From Eubacteriales bacterium (GTDB taxonomy: Bacteria > Bacillota > Clostridia > Lachnospirales > Lachnospiraceae): a stretch of 37,796 nt of DNA. The DNA lies in the NCBI GenBank assembly GCA_030533235.1, contig JAUNJN010000023.1:1-37796 (forward strand). Reading direction: 5' to 3'. The notes under the pieces were generated by a model. That model was not told where the DNA came from. It ran no database searches and saw only the letters and a program-made list of their open reading frames with translations. Positions 8,924-18,691 of this stretch are shown here, piece after piece; position 1 is the first letter of the stretch, and every line of letters begins with the position of its first letter. A program made the translations under genes and the position numbers.

Positions 8924-9634
8924 ATGGACAAACAACGTATTTTGATTGTGGATGATGACGAAAACATCGCCGAGCTTATCTCCCTTTACTTAATCAAGGA
9001 ATGCTTTGCAACCGAAATTGCCTATAACGGCCGCGACGCTCTGGCACTCGTCGAATCCTTTGACCCTCATCTTATCCTGCTTGACATCATGCTGCCGGAT
9101 ATCGATGGCTACGAAATATGTACAGAGGTTCGAAAAACAAGACAGACACCGATTATCATGCTTTCTGCAAAGGGTGAAGTGTTTGATAAGGTGCTGGGGC
9201 TTAAAATAGGTGCAGACGATTACATGATAAAGCCGTTTGACTCCAACGAGCTCGTTGCACGCGTCAAGGCTGTTCTAAGACGTACAGCCATTTTGCCTAA
9301 TCCAATGACAGTTGCGCAAAAAACCGATCATCAGGGTGATTTTGTTGAATATGACGGCTTACTTGTCAACATTACAAACTACCTGGTTCTCTTCGAAGAA
9401 CACCAGATTGAAATGCCTCCAAAGGAGCTTGAACTGCTCTATTTTCTCGCCAGCAAGCCAAATCAGGTATTTACTCGAGACCAGCTTCTTGACCGCGTGT
9501 GGGGATACGATTATATCGGTGACTCCAGAACTGTGGATGTTCATGTTAAAAGACTGCGCGAAAAATTAAACGATGACCATAATTGGTCGATTGCAACTGT
9601 TTGGGGAAAAGGATATAAATTCGAGGTACGATAA
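8924..9634 (+). CDS. OmpR/PhoB-type response regulator
   Basis: A 236-aa transcription regulator. The receiver domain (1-120) has the acidic pocket Asp10-Asp11-Asp12, phospho-acceptor Asp54 in LLDIMLPD, Ser81 and Lys103 in IKPF. A winged-helix DNA-binding domain (about 140-236) ends in DVHVKRLREKLNDDHNW and WGKGYKFEVR. A GGAGG ribosome binding site lies 9 nt before the ATG. The kinase gene overlaps its stop by one base (TAATG), so the two form a cognate pair with coupled translation. Regulated targets cannot be read from the sequence. The position behind mutS2 gives no clear hint of the stimulus. Confidence 0.94.
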   Translation: MDKQRILIVDDDENIAELISLYLIKECFATEIAYNGRDALALVESFDPHLILLDIMLPDIDGYEICTEVRKTRQTPIIMLSAKGEVFDKVLGLKIGADDYMIKPFDSNELVARVKAVLRRTAILPNPMTVAQKTDHQGDFVEYDGLLVNITNYLVLFEEHQIEMPPKELELLYFLASKPNQVFTRDQLLDRVWGYDYIGDSRTVDVHVKRLREKLNDDHNWSIATVWGKGYKFEVR

Positions 9635-11088
9635 TGAAACATTCTTTCTTTGATAAAATTTTTTTAGGTTTTTTGTTCTTGTTTCTTGCCGTCTTCTTTG
9701 TCATCGTTCTCTACTCGGCAAATGCGACACGTCGTGTGCTGATCAAAGAACGTGCGGACAATTTGACCAATGAAACCTTTTTGATTGAACCAACGATTTC
9801 AGGTTATGTACGCGGCCTGTATACCAAAGAGGATTTACAGAACAATTTAGCCTACTATGCAAGTACATTGAATGCAAGTATTTGGTTCGTAGATACAACC
9901 GGCGCTCCGATTGCTTATGCGACAGCAAAGGGACATCCGGACTGTCCTGATAATATTTATCTATTAAATTGGAACTTTGATTTGACAACGGACCAAACCT
10001 TTACCGGCAATTTTTACGGGTTGTTTGACACGGATGTCATCACAGTTGCAATTCCGGTTATTGCAAATAACAATCTCCCGCAGGGTATGGTATTTTTGCA
10101 TTCAACAATTTCACAGCTTATGGAGCTGCAAAGGGACATTATTCAAATGATTTATGTTCCTTTCCTTATCATGGTAATTATTTCGTTTACACTTTTAGGT
10201 GTCATTTCCCGTAAGATTATGCGACCGATCAAACGAATCAATACCATTGCGGAGGAATATGCGACCGGTAACTTTGACTCCAAATTAAATATCACTTCCA
10301 AAGATGAAATTGGTCAGCTTGCTTCTACATTGGAATTTATGGCTTCCGAGCTTTCAAAGCTGGATGAATATCGTCGCGCGTTTATTTCCAACATTTCACA
10401 TGACTTCCGTTCGCCGCTCACCTCCATCAAAGGTTACATTGAGGCGATTTTGGATGGTACAATTCCACAGGAAAAGCAGGAACGGTATCTCAAAATTGTT
10501 GTTGATGAGACAAAGCACCTGTCAAAGCTTACGTCGAGTCTTTTGGAATTAAATGATTTTGATTCCTATGGTATATGGCTGATGTATAAGGAATTTGATG
10601 TCGTTGATCTTATCCGCGTTGCTCTTAACACATTCGAAGGAAAGTGTGCAGATAAGGGTATCACTCTTGTCCTAAACAACCATACGGAAAACTCTGTTGT
10701 AAATGCAGATAAGACAAAAATCCAACAGGTTATTTACAACTTATTAGACAATGCAATCAAATTTACGCCTTCCGGCAAGAGTATCTATGTAACACTCACG
10801 GAGCGAAACGACAAAATCTTTATCTCCATCAAGGATGAGGGTTGCGGTATTCCTGCTGATTCATTAAGCAAAATATGGGTTCGTTTCTACAAAGCGGATG
10901 TATCCCGCGGTAAAGACAAACAGGGTACCGGTCTCGGTCTTGCAATCACAAAAGAGATCATCAAGGCCCACAATGAAAATATCAATGTCGTAAGTACGGA
11001 AGGTGTCGGCAGTGAGTTTACATTCTCCCTGCAAAAGGTCGCTCCGGATAAAACCGAATCTCTTATTTCCCAGGACACGCAAGGCTAG
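9634..11088 (+). CDS. Membrane sensor histidine kinase
   Basis: A 484-aa kinase partner of the upstream regulator. It has a membrane segment at about 9-28, an extracytoplasmic sensor domain of about 145 residues, a second membrane segment at about 171-192, and a HAMP linker (about 193-246). The phosphorylated His256 lies in ISNISHDFRSPLTSIKGYIE. The ATP-binding domain shows the N box NLLDNAIKF (369-377), G1 DEGCGI (401-406) and G2 GTGLGLAI (431-438). All catalytic motifs look intact. The extracytoplasmic part has no sequence I can tie to a ligand. The stop codon lies inside a hairpin shared with the convergent aspS gene. Confidence 0.94.
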   Translation: MKHSFFDKIFLGFLFLFLAVFFVIVLYSANATRRVLIKERADNLTNETFLIEPTISGYVRGLYTKEDLQNNLAYYASTLNASIWFVDTTGAPIAYATAKGHPDCPDNIYLLNWNFDLTTDQTFTGNFYGLFDTDVITVAIPVIANNNLPQGMVFLHSTISQLMELQRDIIQMIYVPFLIMVIISFTLLGVISRKIMRPIKRINTIAEEYATGNFDSKLNITSKDEIGQLASTLEFMASELSKLDEYRRAFISNISHDFRSPLTSIKGYIEAILDGTIPQEKQERYLKIVVDETKHLSKLTSSLLELNDFDSYGIWLMYKEFDVVDLIRVALNTFEGKCADKGITLVLNNHTENSVVNADKTKIQQVIYNLLDNAIKFTPSGKSIYVTLTERNDKIFISIKDEGCGIPADSLSKIWVRFYKADVSRGKDKQGTGLGLAITKEIIKAHNENINVVSTEGVGSEFTFSLQKVAPDKTESLISQDTQG

Positions 11089-11109
11089 CAATAGATTATG
11101 GCTAGCCTT
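11081..11109. terminator. Hairpin shared by convergent histidine kinase and aspS genes
   Basis: A perfect 9-bp inverted repeat, AAGGCTAGC (11081-11089) and GCTAGCCTT (11101-11109), with an 11-nt loop. It contains the stop codons of both convergent genes, which are separated by only 13 nt. Neither side has a run of T, so it is a poor classical intrinsic terminator and may act as a transcript 3' end or a processing structure. Confidence 0.45.
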
Positions 11110-12904
11110 CTGCTATTTCCTCTTCCCTCGCAATTGCGATACCGAGTTCCTCAAGTTGCTTTATGTCAACAACATTCGGAGCCTCACTCATCAGACAGGA
11201 AGCATCCTTTACCTTCGGGAACGCAATAACGTCACGGATGGAATCCTCTTTAGCCATAAGCATCACAAGACGATCAAGACCGTATGCAAGTCCTGCATGA
11301 GGCGGAACACCGTACTTGAATGCATTTAATAAGAATCCAAACTGCTCATATGCCTGCTCCATTGTAAATCCAAGCGCCGCAAACATCTTTTCCTGAATAT
11401 CATTCTGGTGGATACGTACGCTTCCTCCACCGATTTCATTTCCGTTTAATACGATATCATATGCTTTTGCACGCACTTTGCCCGGATCGGTATCAATAAA
11501 TTCCAAATCCTCTTCCATCGGCATTGTAAACGGATGATGCATTGCCTGATATCTTCCCAAATCCTCATTCCACTCAAGAAGCGGAAACTCTGTAATCCAT
11601 ACAAAACGATACTCATTTTTGTCGAGAAGCCCCATCTGGTTCGCAAGCTCCAAACGAAGTGCACCGAGCACATCATACACAAGCTTGGTCTTATCCGCAG
11701 CAAACAAAAGCAAATCGCCCGGCTTGCCCTGCATTCTTTCAACAATCGCAACCATCTCTTCCTCTGTCATAAACTTCGCAAACGATGATTTATATGTGCC
11801 ATCCTCATTGATTGCGATATATGCAAGTCCCTTTGCGCCGTAGCCCTTTGCAAAGTCAACAAGCGCATCAATCTTCTTACGAGGCATCGCACCCTGTCCG
11901 TTTGCATTGATACCACGCACACTACCGCCATTTTCAATCGCACCTTTAAATACAACGAACTCTGAATCCTTTACAACATCTGTGATGTCGCAAAGCTCCA
12001 TACCAAAGCGAAGATCCGGCTTGTCGGAACCAAAACGTTCCATTGCCTCCTTGTATGTCATACGCTGTATCGGAAGCTTCACATCAACATCCAGCGTCTC
12101 CTTGAAAAGCTTTGCCAAAAGTCTTTCATTGACATCGATAACATCATCTACATCCACAAACGAAAGTTCCATATCCATCTGTGTGAACTCCGGCTGTCTG
12201 TCTGCTCGCAAATCCTCATCACGATAGCATCTGGCAATCTGGAAATAACGATCATAACCGGAACACATCAAAAGCTGCTTGTAAATCTGTGGTGACTGCG
12301 GCAATGCATAAAACGTACCCGGATGCACACGGCTTGGTACAAGATAGTCTCTTGCGCCTTCCGGTGTTGACTTGCAAAGGGTCGGTGTCTCTATCTCGAT
12401 GAACCCTTCTTCTGCAAGGAATGCACGTGTAAGCGTTGCAACCTTACTACGAAGCATAATATTTTTCTGAAGGTCCGGACGACGAAGATCGAGATAACGG
12501 TACTTCAAACGAAGCTCTTCCTTTGTCTTGCTGTTTTCCTCGATTGGGAAAGGTGGCGTATCCGCCTCTGACAAAATACGAATATCACTAGCGATAACTT
12601 CAATATCGCCAGTCGCAAGATTTTCATTAACGGCACCACCACGCTTTGCAACCTTACCGGTAATTGCAACTACAAACTCTGCACGAAGCTTCTCTGCCTT
12701 TGCAAAGCTCTCTGCTCCGCAATTTGCCTCCTCAAAAATCACCTGCAAAATACCGCTTCGGTCGCGCAAATCTACGAAAATGATACCGCCCTTGTTACGA
12801 CTCTTCTGCACCCAACCCATAACAGTTACGGTCTGGTCAACCAAAGCATTACTGACCTCTGTACATCTATGACTTCTCTTAAGTCCTTTCATTGATTCTG
12901 CCAT
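11102..12904 (-). CDS. aspS: Aspartyl-tRNA synthetase
   Basis: A 600-aa class IIb synthetase of the bacterial type that charges tRNA-Asp (or tRNA-Asp and tRNA-Asn if non-discriminating). The N-terminal OB anticodon-binding domain (about 1-105) includes VMGWVQKSRNKGGIIFVDLR. The catalytic domain shows motif 2 CYRDEDLRADRQPEFTQMD, a GAD insertion (about 300-410), and motif 3 GLAYGLDRLVMLM. The start has AAGGAG 9 nt upstream. It is the last gene of the long minus-strand block, 3 nt behind hisS, and the hisS-aspS order is common in Firmicutes. No T-box can be fitted in front of it because hisS abuts. Specificity for Asp only versus Asp/Asn cannot be settled here. Confidence 0.97.
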   Translation of the reverse strand: MAESMKGLKRSHRCTEVSNALVDQTVTVMGWVQKSRNKGGIIFVDLRDRSGILQVIFEEANCGAESFAKAEKLRAEFVVAITGKVAKRGGAVNENLATGDIEVIASDIRILSEADTPPFPIEENSKTKEELRLKYRYLDLRRPDLQKNIMLRSKVATLTRAFLAEEGFIEIETPTLCKSTPEGARDYLVPSRVHPGTFYALPQSPQIYKQLLMCSGYDRYFQIARCYRDEDLRADRQPEFTQMDMELSFVDVDDVIDVNERLLAKLFKETLDVDVKLPIQRMTYKEAMERFGSDKPDLRFGMELCDITDVVKDSEFVVFKGAIENGGSVRGINANGQGAMPRKKIDALVDFAKGYGAKGLAYIAINEDGTYKSSFAKFMTEEEMVAIVERMQGKPGDLLLFAADKTKLVYDVLGALRLELANQMGLLDKNEYRFVWITEFPLLEWNEDLGRYQAMHHPFTMPMEEDLEFIDTDPGKVRAKAYDIVLNGNEIGGGSVRIHQNDIQEKMFAALGFTMEQAYEQFGFLLNAFKYGVPPHAGLAYGLDRLVMLMAKEDSIRDVIAFPKVKDASCLMSEAPNVVDIKQLEELGIAIAREEEIAEG

Positions 12905-12907
12905 GTT

Positions 12908-14167
12908 CTATATCTCCTTATCGCTAAAAAATTCTACAAACTCCGTATATCCTTCGGCCTCCATTTGTTCCTTTTGGAATTTCTTGTTCTTCTTCATAAT
13001 CGCAAGATTTACGATCTTACCATCTGCCCGCTCCCGCTTTGCCTTGTCAAGGATTAAAAGCAGCTTGTCCTGTGGCATATTTTTTTCAATGAGATATGCC
13101 ACCTTGTTGCCGGTGCCCGGCACCTGAAAGTCACGTTCCAGCAACAGCATAACAATCCGCTCAAATCCGATTGAAAATCCACATGCCGGAGTTGACTGAC
13201 CGGTAAACTTGCCAATCATCTCATCATAACGTCCGCCACCGCCGACCGATCCGCCAAACTCATCCATGGAGATTTCAAAAATCGGACCGGTGTAGTATGA
13301 CATTCCACGTACAAGTGTCGGATCAAATGCCATTTTAAACTGTGCACTCTTTGTACTGTCAACACTCCTGATAATTGTCTCCAAATTATCAGCAACCTCC
13401 TTATCCAAGAAGTCGCCCAACGTGTCCTTCAAATACTTAACCCCCGCGATATCGGATGTGATTTCCTTAAACATCGCCAGATACTTTTCTACAGAATCCT
13501 CTGCGTAGCCCTCACCAAGAAGTTCTTCCTTTACGCCATCCAACCCGATCTTATCCATCTTGTCCAGGATGATAAATACGGTATCATAATCAGCTTCTGC
13601 AAATCCACTGTATGCTGCCATCGCCTTCAAAATACGACGGTCATTGATCCTGATTGTGAAATTCTTAAAATCAAGCTTTCCGAGCAAGGTTGTGGTTGCC
13701 AAAATAAGTTCGATTTCTGCCATAATCGTCGGCTCACCGAGAATATCGATATCACACTGCATAAACTGACGATAACGTCCGCGCTGTGGTCTGTCCGCTC
13801 TCCATACATTGCCCATCTGCAATGCCTTAAACGGACTCGGCAAGTCATTTGCATTGTTGGAGTAATATCTGCAAAGCGGAACGGTCAAATCATAACGAAG
13901 ACCACCATCCACAAGATCGATTTCTTCCTTTGCTTCCGCAAGCTTTAACTTCTCTCCGCGCTTTAAAATCTTGAAAATGAGCTTTTCATTTTCTCCGCCC
14001 TGCTTACTGTTTAAGTTTTCGATATGCTCAACGCACGGAGTCTCAACCGAACAAAATCCAAACTGTTTATAGGTTTCCTTAATCAGACTGATACAGTAAT
14101 CTCGGATTGCCATTTCTCTTGGTAAAATATCCTTCATACCGGTTACCGGTTTTTTCTTCATTGCCAT
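12908..14167 (-). CDS. hisS: Histidyl-tRNA synthetase
   Basis: A 419-aa class II synthetase that charges tRNA-His. It starts with the family signature GMKDILPREM after a short lysine-rich lead. Motif 2 is RADRPQRGRYRQFMQCDIDI, the histidine-specific segment is LVRGMSYYTGPIFEI, and SVGGGGRYDEMIG and GFSIGFERI complete the core. The C-terminal anticodon-binding domain (about 330-419) seems complete. A GGAGG site is correctly placed before the ATG at 14167, inside the end of hemZ. The gene abuts hemZ and aspS with 0 and 3 nt between, so all three are surely co-transcribed. HisZ-type regulatory paralogues lack the catalytic loops, which are present here. Confidence 0.96.
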   Translation of the reverse strand: MAMKKKPVTGMKDILPREMAIRDYCISLIKETYKQFGFCSVETPCVEHIENLNSKQGGENEKLIFKILKRGEKLKLAEAKEEIDLVDGGLRYDLTVPLCRYYSNNANDLPSPFKALQMGNVWRADRPQRGRYRQFMQCDIDILGEPTIMAEIELILATTTLLGKLDFKNFTIRINDRRILKAMAAYSGFAEADYDTVFIILDKMDKIGLDGVKEELLGEGYAEDSVEKYLAMFKEITSDIAGVKYLKDTLGDFLDKEVADNLETIIRSVDSTKSAQFKMAFDPTLVRGMSYYTGPIFEISMDEFGGSVGGGGRYDEMIGKFTGQSTPACGFSIGFERIVMLLLERDFQVPGTGNKVAYLIEKNMPQDKLLLILDKAKRERADGKIVNLAIMKKNKKFQKEQMEAEGYTEFVEFFSDKEI

Positions 14168-15697
14168 CTAAAACATCCTCCTCTTTCTGTCAAGCATCTC
14201 TTCGAAGCGGTTAATATAATCATCAACTGACTTGCAGTTTTCAACTCTCTCAACCCGATTATCCTCATGGAAAACGAGCTTTGTGGATGCTCCGGCACCC
14301 GCGGCTATTATATCAGTTAACTCTTCCATAATCAACACATTGTAAAGGCATTCAAACCCAGCCTTTGCATATCCGACATTTTCCAGGTTGCCACCAATAT
14401 TTTTTTGCCGATACAAATAATACGGTTCCATGGAAAGCTCTTTGGCAACCTCTGACACCAGTTCAAGCATCGCATCCATATCCTGATTCATAGACTCTTC
14501 ATACCGTCCAAGCTCCTGCTTCAGGTTTGCGGCACGCTTAATTGCGAGTGAGTGAACCGTCAGGCTCTCCGGTTGAAGCTTCTTTATCTGATTCAGTGTA
14601 TTTCGCATACTGTCTAAGTTTTCTCCCGGCAAACCCGCAATAAGATCCATATTGATATTGTCAAACCCACAAGCTCTTGCAAGCACAAATGCATCCTTTG
14701 TCTGCGAAGACGTATGCGCACGTCCGATTGTGCGAAGTGTTTCATCATTCATCGTCTGCGGATTAATACTGATTCGACTGACCCCGTGCTTTTTCATAAC
14801 CTGAAGCTTCAAATCCGTAATACTGTCCGGTCTTCCCGCCTCCACGGTAAATTCCTTTAAGCAAGCCTTTCGGGTCGGATCCTGCAACCCAAATTCAGTC
14901 TCAATTGCGGTAAGTAGCTTATCTAACAATTCATGTGATATCGATGTAGGAGTACCGCCTCCGATATAAATGGAAACAAGCTCCTTATTGCGATATGTAT
15001 CCGCCAAATAAGCAAGCTCTTTGCACAGGGTATCAATATAGTTTTCCGCAATCATTTGATATCGCGCGATCGGATATGACGTAAAGGAACAATATAAGCA
15101 CCGACTTGGACAAAACGGAATACCAACGTACAGGCAATACGAGTTCTCAATGTCAATTGCATGAACCAGTGAACGTTCTTTCTTCGCAACCGTCGTTGCG
15201 AGTTCCGCTTTTTTATCCGACACCGCATACACCTGTTTGTAGTAATCCTGTATGGCATCGAAGGTCATCCCCTCGGCAAAATGCTTCAGTGCAATCTTTG
15301 TCGGTCGAACACCTGTCATATCACCCCAAGGAAGTCTTCGGTCATTTAATTGACCGAGCAAACGGTACGCTGCCATCTTAAGCACATTTCGAAATATCGC
15401 CTTATCGCGGTAATTAAGATTAATCCTCGCACGATAACCACAGGTCGAAATCAATAATACATCCTTATAAAACGGTAATTCCTCAACCTCTTTCAGATCC
15501 TCCGGCTTATCACAAGTATCTCCTTGTCCACATACGGTCAATATCGTGTGACTCTCCTCATACCAAATGCGAACCGTAAGCTCGAAGCTCTCGGATACAG
15601 TCGCATCCTCCACGATCTTTACCCCCGGATAAAACGCCATAATCATGGCACGTAAATCATTATTATATTCCTGCCTGTCCTGTAGCAGAAGTATCAT
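14168..15697 (-). CDS. hemZ: Coproporphyrinogen dehydrogenase-like radical SAM protein HemZ
   Basis: A 509-aa protein with a HemZ-specific N-terminal domain (about 1-185) followed by a radical SAM core. The 4Fe-4S ligands are Cys196, Cys200 and Cys203 in FCPSRCLYCSF. SAM-binding elements include SIYIGGGTPTS and the GRAHTS and DLIAGLPGE segments typical of the HemN/HemW/HemZ group. B. subtilis HemZ is linked to oxygen-independent coproporphyrinogen oxidation. Whether clostridial HemZ makes haem or has another role is unclear, since many hosts lack a full haem pathway. It lies between the MBL-fold gene (18 nt) and hisS (0 nt), the usual clostridial order. The start has GAGAGG upstream. Confidence 0.92.
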   Translation of the reverse strand: MILLLQDRQEYNNDLRAMIMAFYPGVKIVEDATVSESFELTVRIWYEESHTILTVCGQGDTCDKPEDLKEVEELPFYKDVLLISTCGYRARINLNYRDKAIFRNVLKMAAYRLLGQLNDRRLPWGDMTGVRPTKIALKHFAEGMTFDAIQDYYKQVYAVSDKKAELATTVAKKERSLVHAIDIENSYCLYVGIPFCPSRCLYCSFTSYPIARYQMIAENYIDTLCKELAYLADTYRNKELVSIYIGGGTPTSISHELLDKLLTAIETEFGLQDPTRKACLKEFTVEAGRPDSITDLKLQVMKKHGVSRISINPQTMNDETLRTIGRAHTSSQTKDAFVLARACGFDNINMDLIAGLPGENLDSMRNTLNQIKKLQPESLTVHSLAIKRAANLKQELGRYEESMNQDMDAMLELVSEVAKELSMEPYYLYRQKNIGGNLENVGYAKAGFECLYNVLIMEELTDIIAAGAGASTKLVFHEDNRVERVENCKSVDDYINRFEEMLDRKRRMF

Positions 15698-15715
15698 AGC
15701 ATCTATCCTCTCCCA

Positions 15716-16348
15716 TTAAAAATATGGGTTTTCTCTCTTTTCTTTTCCAATTGTTGTGCGACTGTCATGTCCCGGATATACCATAACATTCTCCGGAAGT
15801 ACAAACAGCTTTTTCTCAATATTTTCAGTCAATGCATTTGCATCTCCGGTTGGGAAATCCGACCTTCCGATGCTTCTGCAAAACAGAGTATCCCCGGAAA
15901 ACAGCATTGCATCCGCCTCAAAATAATAGCATGTTCCACCCTTTGTATGTCCCGGTACGTGAATACACGTAATCTCGGTATCCAGCAAATTAATTTTTTC
16001 TCCGTCTGCTACATAAACATCTGCTGACTCCCTTGTCGGGAACCCAAACATCTCAGAGAGATTAAGCTTTGGACGCTCCAACACATCCTTCTCCTCAACC
16101 CCTGCATAAACCTTAATATCCGGAAATGCCTTCCGAAGTCCTGCCAACGCCCCGATATGATCAAGGTGTCCGTGTGTAAGCAATACAGCTACCGGCTGAA
16201 GCTTTTGATTTTCATACATGGAAATCAGATACTCCGGACGGTCTGCCGGATCAATTACGATTGCCTCACGCGTTTTTGTATTGGCGACTGTATAGCAGTT
16301 CGTTGCGAATGAACCGAGTACATTCGTAATCGTTATAATATTTGACAT
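15716..16348 (-). CDS. MBL-fold metallo-hydrolase (glyoxalase II-like)
   Basis: A 210-aa cytoplasmic metallo-beta-lactamase-fold hydrolase. The metal-binding motif HGHLDH is at residues 59-64, followed by HVPGHTKGGTCYYF, LFSGDTLF and VYPGHDSRTTIG, giving all expected zinc ligands. The short form without the C-terminal glyoxalase II domain is a common clostridial hydroxyacylglutathione hydrolase-like protein whose true substrate is unknown. The open frame extends 29 codons upstream into the relA end, but the ATG at 16348 has AAGGAG about 7 nt before it. It lies 31 nt behind relA and 18 nt before hemZ, in one transcript with both. Confidence 0.9.
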   Translation of the reverse strand: MSNIITITNVLGSFATNCYTVANTKTREAIVIDPADRPEYLISMYENQKLQPVAVLLTHGHLDHIGALAGLRKAFPDIKVYAGVEEKDVLERPKLNLSEMFGFPTRESADVYVADGEKINLLDTEITCIHVPGHTKGGTCYYFEADAMLFSGDTLFCRSIGRSDFPTGDANALTENIEKKLFVLPENVMVYPGHDSRTTIGKEKRENPYF

Positions 16349-16379
16349 GTGTAACTCCTTTCCTGTTGCAAGCTGTCCG

Positions 16380-18638
16380 TTAGCCGGTTGTTCGCTCGAT
16401 ATCAATAATCGACTCAATACTCCGAATTTTTGCAATCAGCTTATTTAATTGTTCCTTTGAATGAATCTCAAATTTAACGGATATGGTTGCTTTTCCCTGC
16501 TTGCTTGTACGAACATTCATGCCTGTCAGGTTGATATTTTCCTCGTTAAAAATTTTTGATAATGCAAACACAAGCCCCTGACTTTCGCTCGCATAAATAT
16601 TGATTTCGGTATTGTACAGATTGCTGCTTTGTACCGGACTCTCCGCCCAGTCAGCTTCAATCAGACGTGCGCGGTCAAACTCATCCATACAAAGCACATT
16701 GACACAATCTGTACGGTGAATCGAAATACCACGACCTCTTGTAATATACCCTACGATCTCATCTCCCGGAACCGGTGCACAGCACTTTGAAAAACGAACC
16801 GCCATATCATCCATACCCTGTACGATGATACCGCCCTTCTGACTACCTTTTCCGCGTCCCGGCAAATTAATTTTATCTACGATTTGAGATTCAGTTACCT
16901 TGTTTGCCTCTTCTCGCTTAAATTCTTCCAATAAACGATTGACAATCTGTCCTTCCTTAAGTCCGCCATGTCCAATCGACGCCATCAGTGCATCCCAGCT
17001 TGCAAAGTTATATTTTTGCAAAACCTTATCCATAAGCTCCGGCTTCATAATATCAGATAAAATAATGCCCTTCGTCTTACAATATGCCGTTACGGCATCC
17101 TTACCGCGCTGAATGTTGTCGGTCTTGTTTTCCTGTCGGAACCACTGATTAATCTTTGTTTTTGCCTGCTGACTCTTTACAACCGATAACCAGTCACGAC
17201 TCGGTCCCTTAGAGTTTTGTGATGTAATAATCTCGACACGGTCTCCGTTGTGAAGCTCCGTCTCAATCGGTACCTGACGACCATTTACGCGTGCCCCGAT
17301 CATCTTATTACCAACTGCCGTATGAATGATATACGCAAAATCAATCGGCGTAGAGCCTTGCGGCAAACTCTTGACATCCCCGGCCGGTGTAAAGCAATAA
17401 ACCTGATCGCCAAACAAATCGAGATCGGTCTTTACAACACTCATAAACTCCTTATTATCCTTTGTGTCGGTCTGCCATTCCAAAATCTGGCGCAGCCAGC
17501 TCATTTTCTGCTCTTCGTTATTCTTTGTGTTTCCTTCTTTGTATTTCCAGTGCGCTGCAATACCATATTCAGCAGTTTTATGCATCTCAAATGTACGAAT
17601 CTGAATCTCAAACGGACGACCGGCAGGACCAATCAATGTCGTATGCAGGGACTGATACATATTTGTCTTCGGCATCGCAATATAATCCTTGAAACGTCCC
17701 GGAATAGGCTTATACTTTGCATGAATAATACCGAGTGCCGCATAACAATCCCGGACTGTATCAACCTTGATACGAATCGCATGTACATCATAGATCTGGT
17801 CTAGCGTCTTGTTCTGCGTAATCATCTTTTTATAGATACTGAACAAATGCTTTACACGACCGTCAACCTCCGCCCGGATGTCTGCTTCCTTCATGTACTC
17901 ACCTATCTCAGCAACTGTTTTCTTAATAAAATCCTCACTCGCATGCAGTCTCGTTGTGACCTCTTCCTTGAGCGACTTATACACATCCGGATACAAATAC
18001 TGCATAGAAAGATCATCCAGCTCAATCTTAATTCTAGAAATACCGAGTCTGTGCGCAATCGGCGCATAAATATCCATTGTCTCACGCGCCTTTTCAATCT
18101 GCTTTTGCGGAGACTGATATTGCAATGTACGCAAATTATGCAGACGGTCAGCAAGTTTAATCAAAATAACACGAATATCCTTTGCCATGGCAAGAAACAT
18201 TTTACGAAGGTTCTCTGCCTGAAGCTCGATTTTGTCCTGTGATAAATCGAGCTGTGTCAGTTTTGTAACCCCCTCTACAAGAAGCGCAATCTCCTCGGAA
18301 AACTCTTCTGTAATCTGCTCCGTTGTAAGCACGGTATCCTCGACGACATCATGCAAAATCCCTGCCACAATTGTTTCCTTATCAAGCTCTAACTCCGCCA
18401 GAATAATCGCAACACATAGCGGATGAATAATATAAGGTTCTCCGGACTTACGTTTCTGATCCTTATGCGCTTCTGCCGCAATCGCATATGCCTTATCCAC
18501 CATAGACACATCCGAAGACGGGTGATATTTCTGAATCGTATCAATCAGCTGCGCATAAAGTATATCCGGTGCAGTAAAATCATTTGGCTTGCTCAATTCT
18601 TTTTTTAAGGTTTCTGATACTCTCGTTTCTTCTGACAT
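16380..18638 (-). CDS. relA: Bifunctional (p)ppGpp synthetase/hydrolase (Rel)
   Basis: A 752-aa stringent-response enzyme of the long Rel type. Order of domains: HD hydrolase (about 40-190, with HKDQKRKSGEPYIIHP, ILHDVVEDT and KLADRLHNLRTL), synthetase (about 230-345, with KDYIAMPKTNMYQSLHTT and EIQIRTFEMH), TGS (about 390-455), a central helical and zinc-finger region with CCAPVPGDEIVGY, and a C-terminal ACT domain. Both catalytic halves keep their key motifs, so it should make and degrade (p)ppGpp. A TTG ten codons upstream is possible, but the ATG at 18638 begins the usual MSEE-type N-terminus. Placement between apt and the MBL-fold gene is standard in Clostridia and links purine salvage to the alarmone. 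Confidence 0.95.
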   Translation of the reverse strand: MSEETRVSETLKKELSKPNDFTAPDILYAQLIDTIQKYHPSSDVSMVDKAYAIAAEAHKDQKRKSGEPYIIHPLCVAIILAELELDKETIVAGILHDVVEDTVLTTEQITEEFSEEIALLVEGVTKLTQLDLSQDKIELQAENLRKMFLAMAKDIRVILIKLADRLHNLRTLQYQSPQKQIEKARETMDIYAPIAHRLGISRIKIELDDLSMQYLYPDVYKSLKEEVTTRLHASEDFIKKTVAEIGEYMKEADIRAEVDGRVKHLFSIYKKMITQNKTLDQIYDVHAIRIKVDTVRDCYAALGIIHAKYKPIPGRFKDYIAMPKTNMYQSLHTTLIGPAGRPFEIQIRTFEMHKTAEYGIAAHWKYKEGNTKNNEEQKMSWLRQILEWQTDTKDNKEFMSVVKTDLDLFGDQVYCFTPAGDVKSLPQGSTPIDFAYIIHTAVGNKMIGARVNGRQVPIETELHNGDRVEIITSQNSKGPSRDWLSVVKSQQAKTKINQWFRQENKTDNIQRGKDAVTAYCKTKGIILSDIMKPELMDKVLQKYNFASWDALMASIGHGGLKEGQIVNRLLEEFKREEANKVTESQIVDKINLPGRGKGSQKGGIIVQGMDDMAVRFSKCCAPVPGDEIVGYITRGRGISIHRTDCVNVLCMDEFDRARLIEADWAESPVQSSNLYNTEINIYASESQGLVFALSKIFNEENINLTGMNVRTSKQGKATISVKFEIHSKEQLNKLIAKIRSIESIIDIERTTG

Positions 18639-18691
18639 ATCAATCACTTCTTTCCGCCGTAATCTCAAATCCCCTAAACATAATCTGTTAT

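Noticed and set aside
12905-14180. T-box leader before aspS or hisS
   Set aside because: Genes abut with 0-3 nt between, so there is no room for a leader. No T-box motif was seen elsewhere in the block.
18639-18668. TTG start ten codons upstream for relA
   Set aside because: A TTG with its AGGGGA only about 3 nt away is less likely than the ATG at 18638. Not fully excluded.
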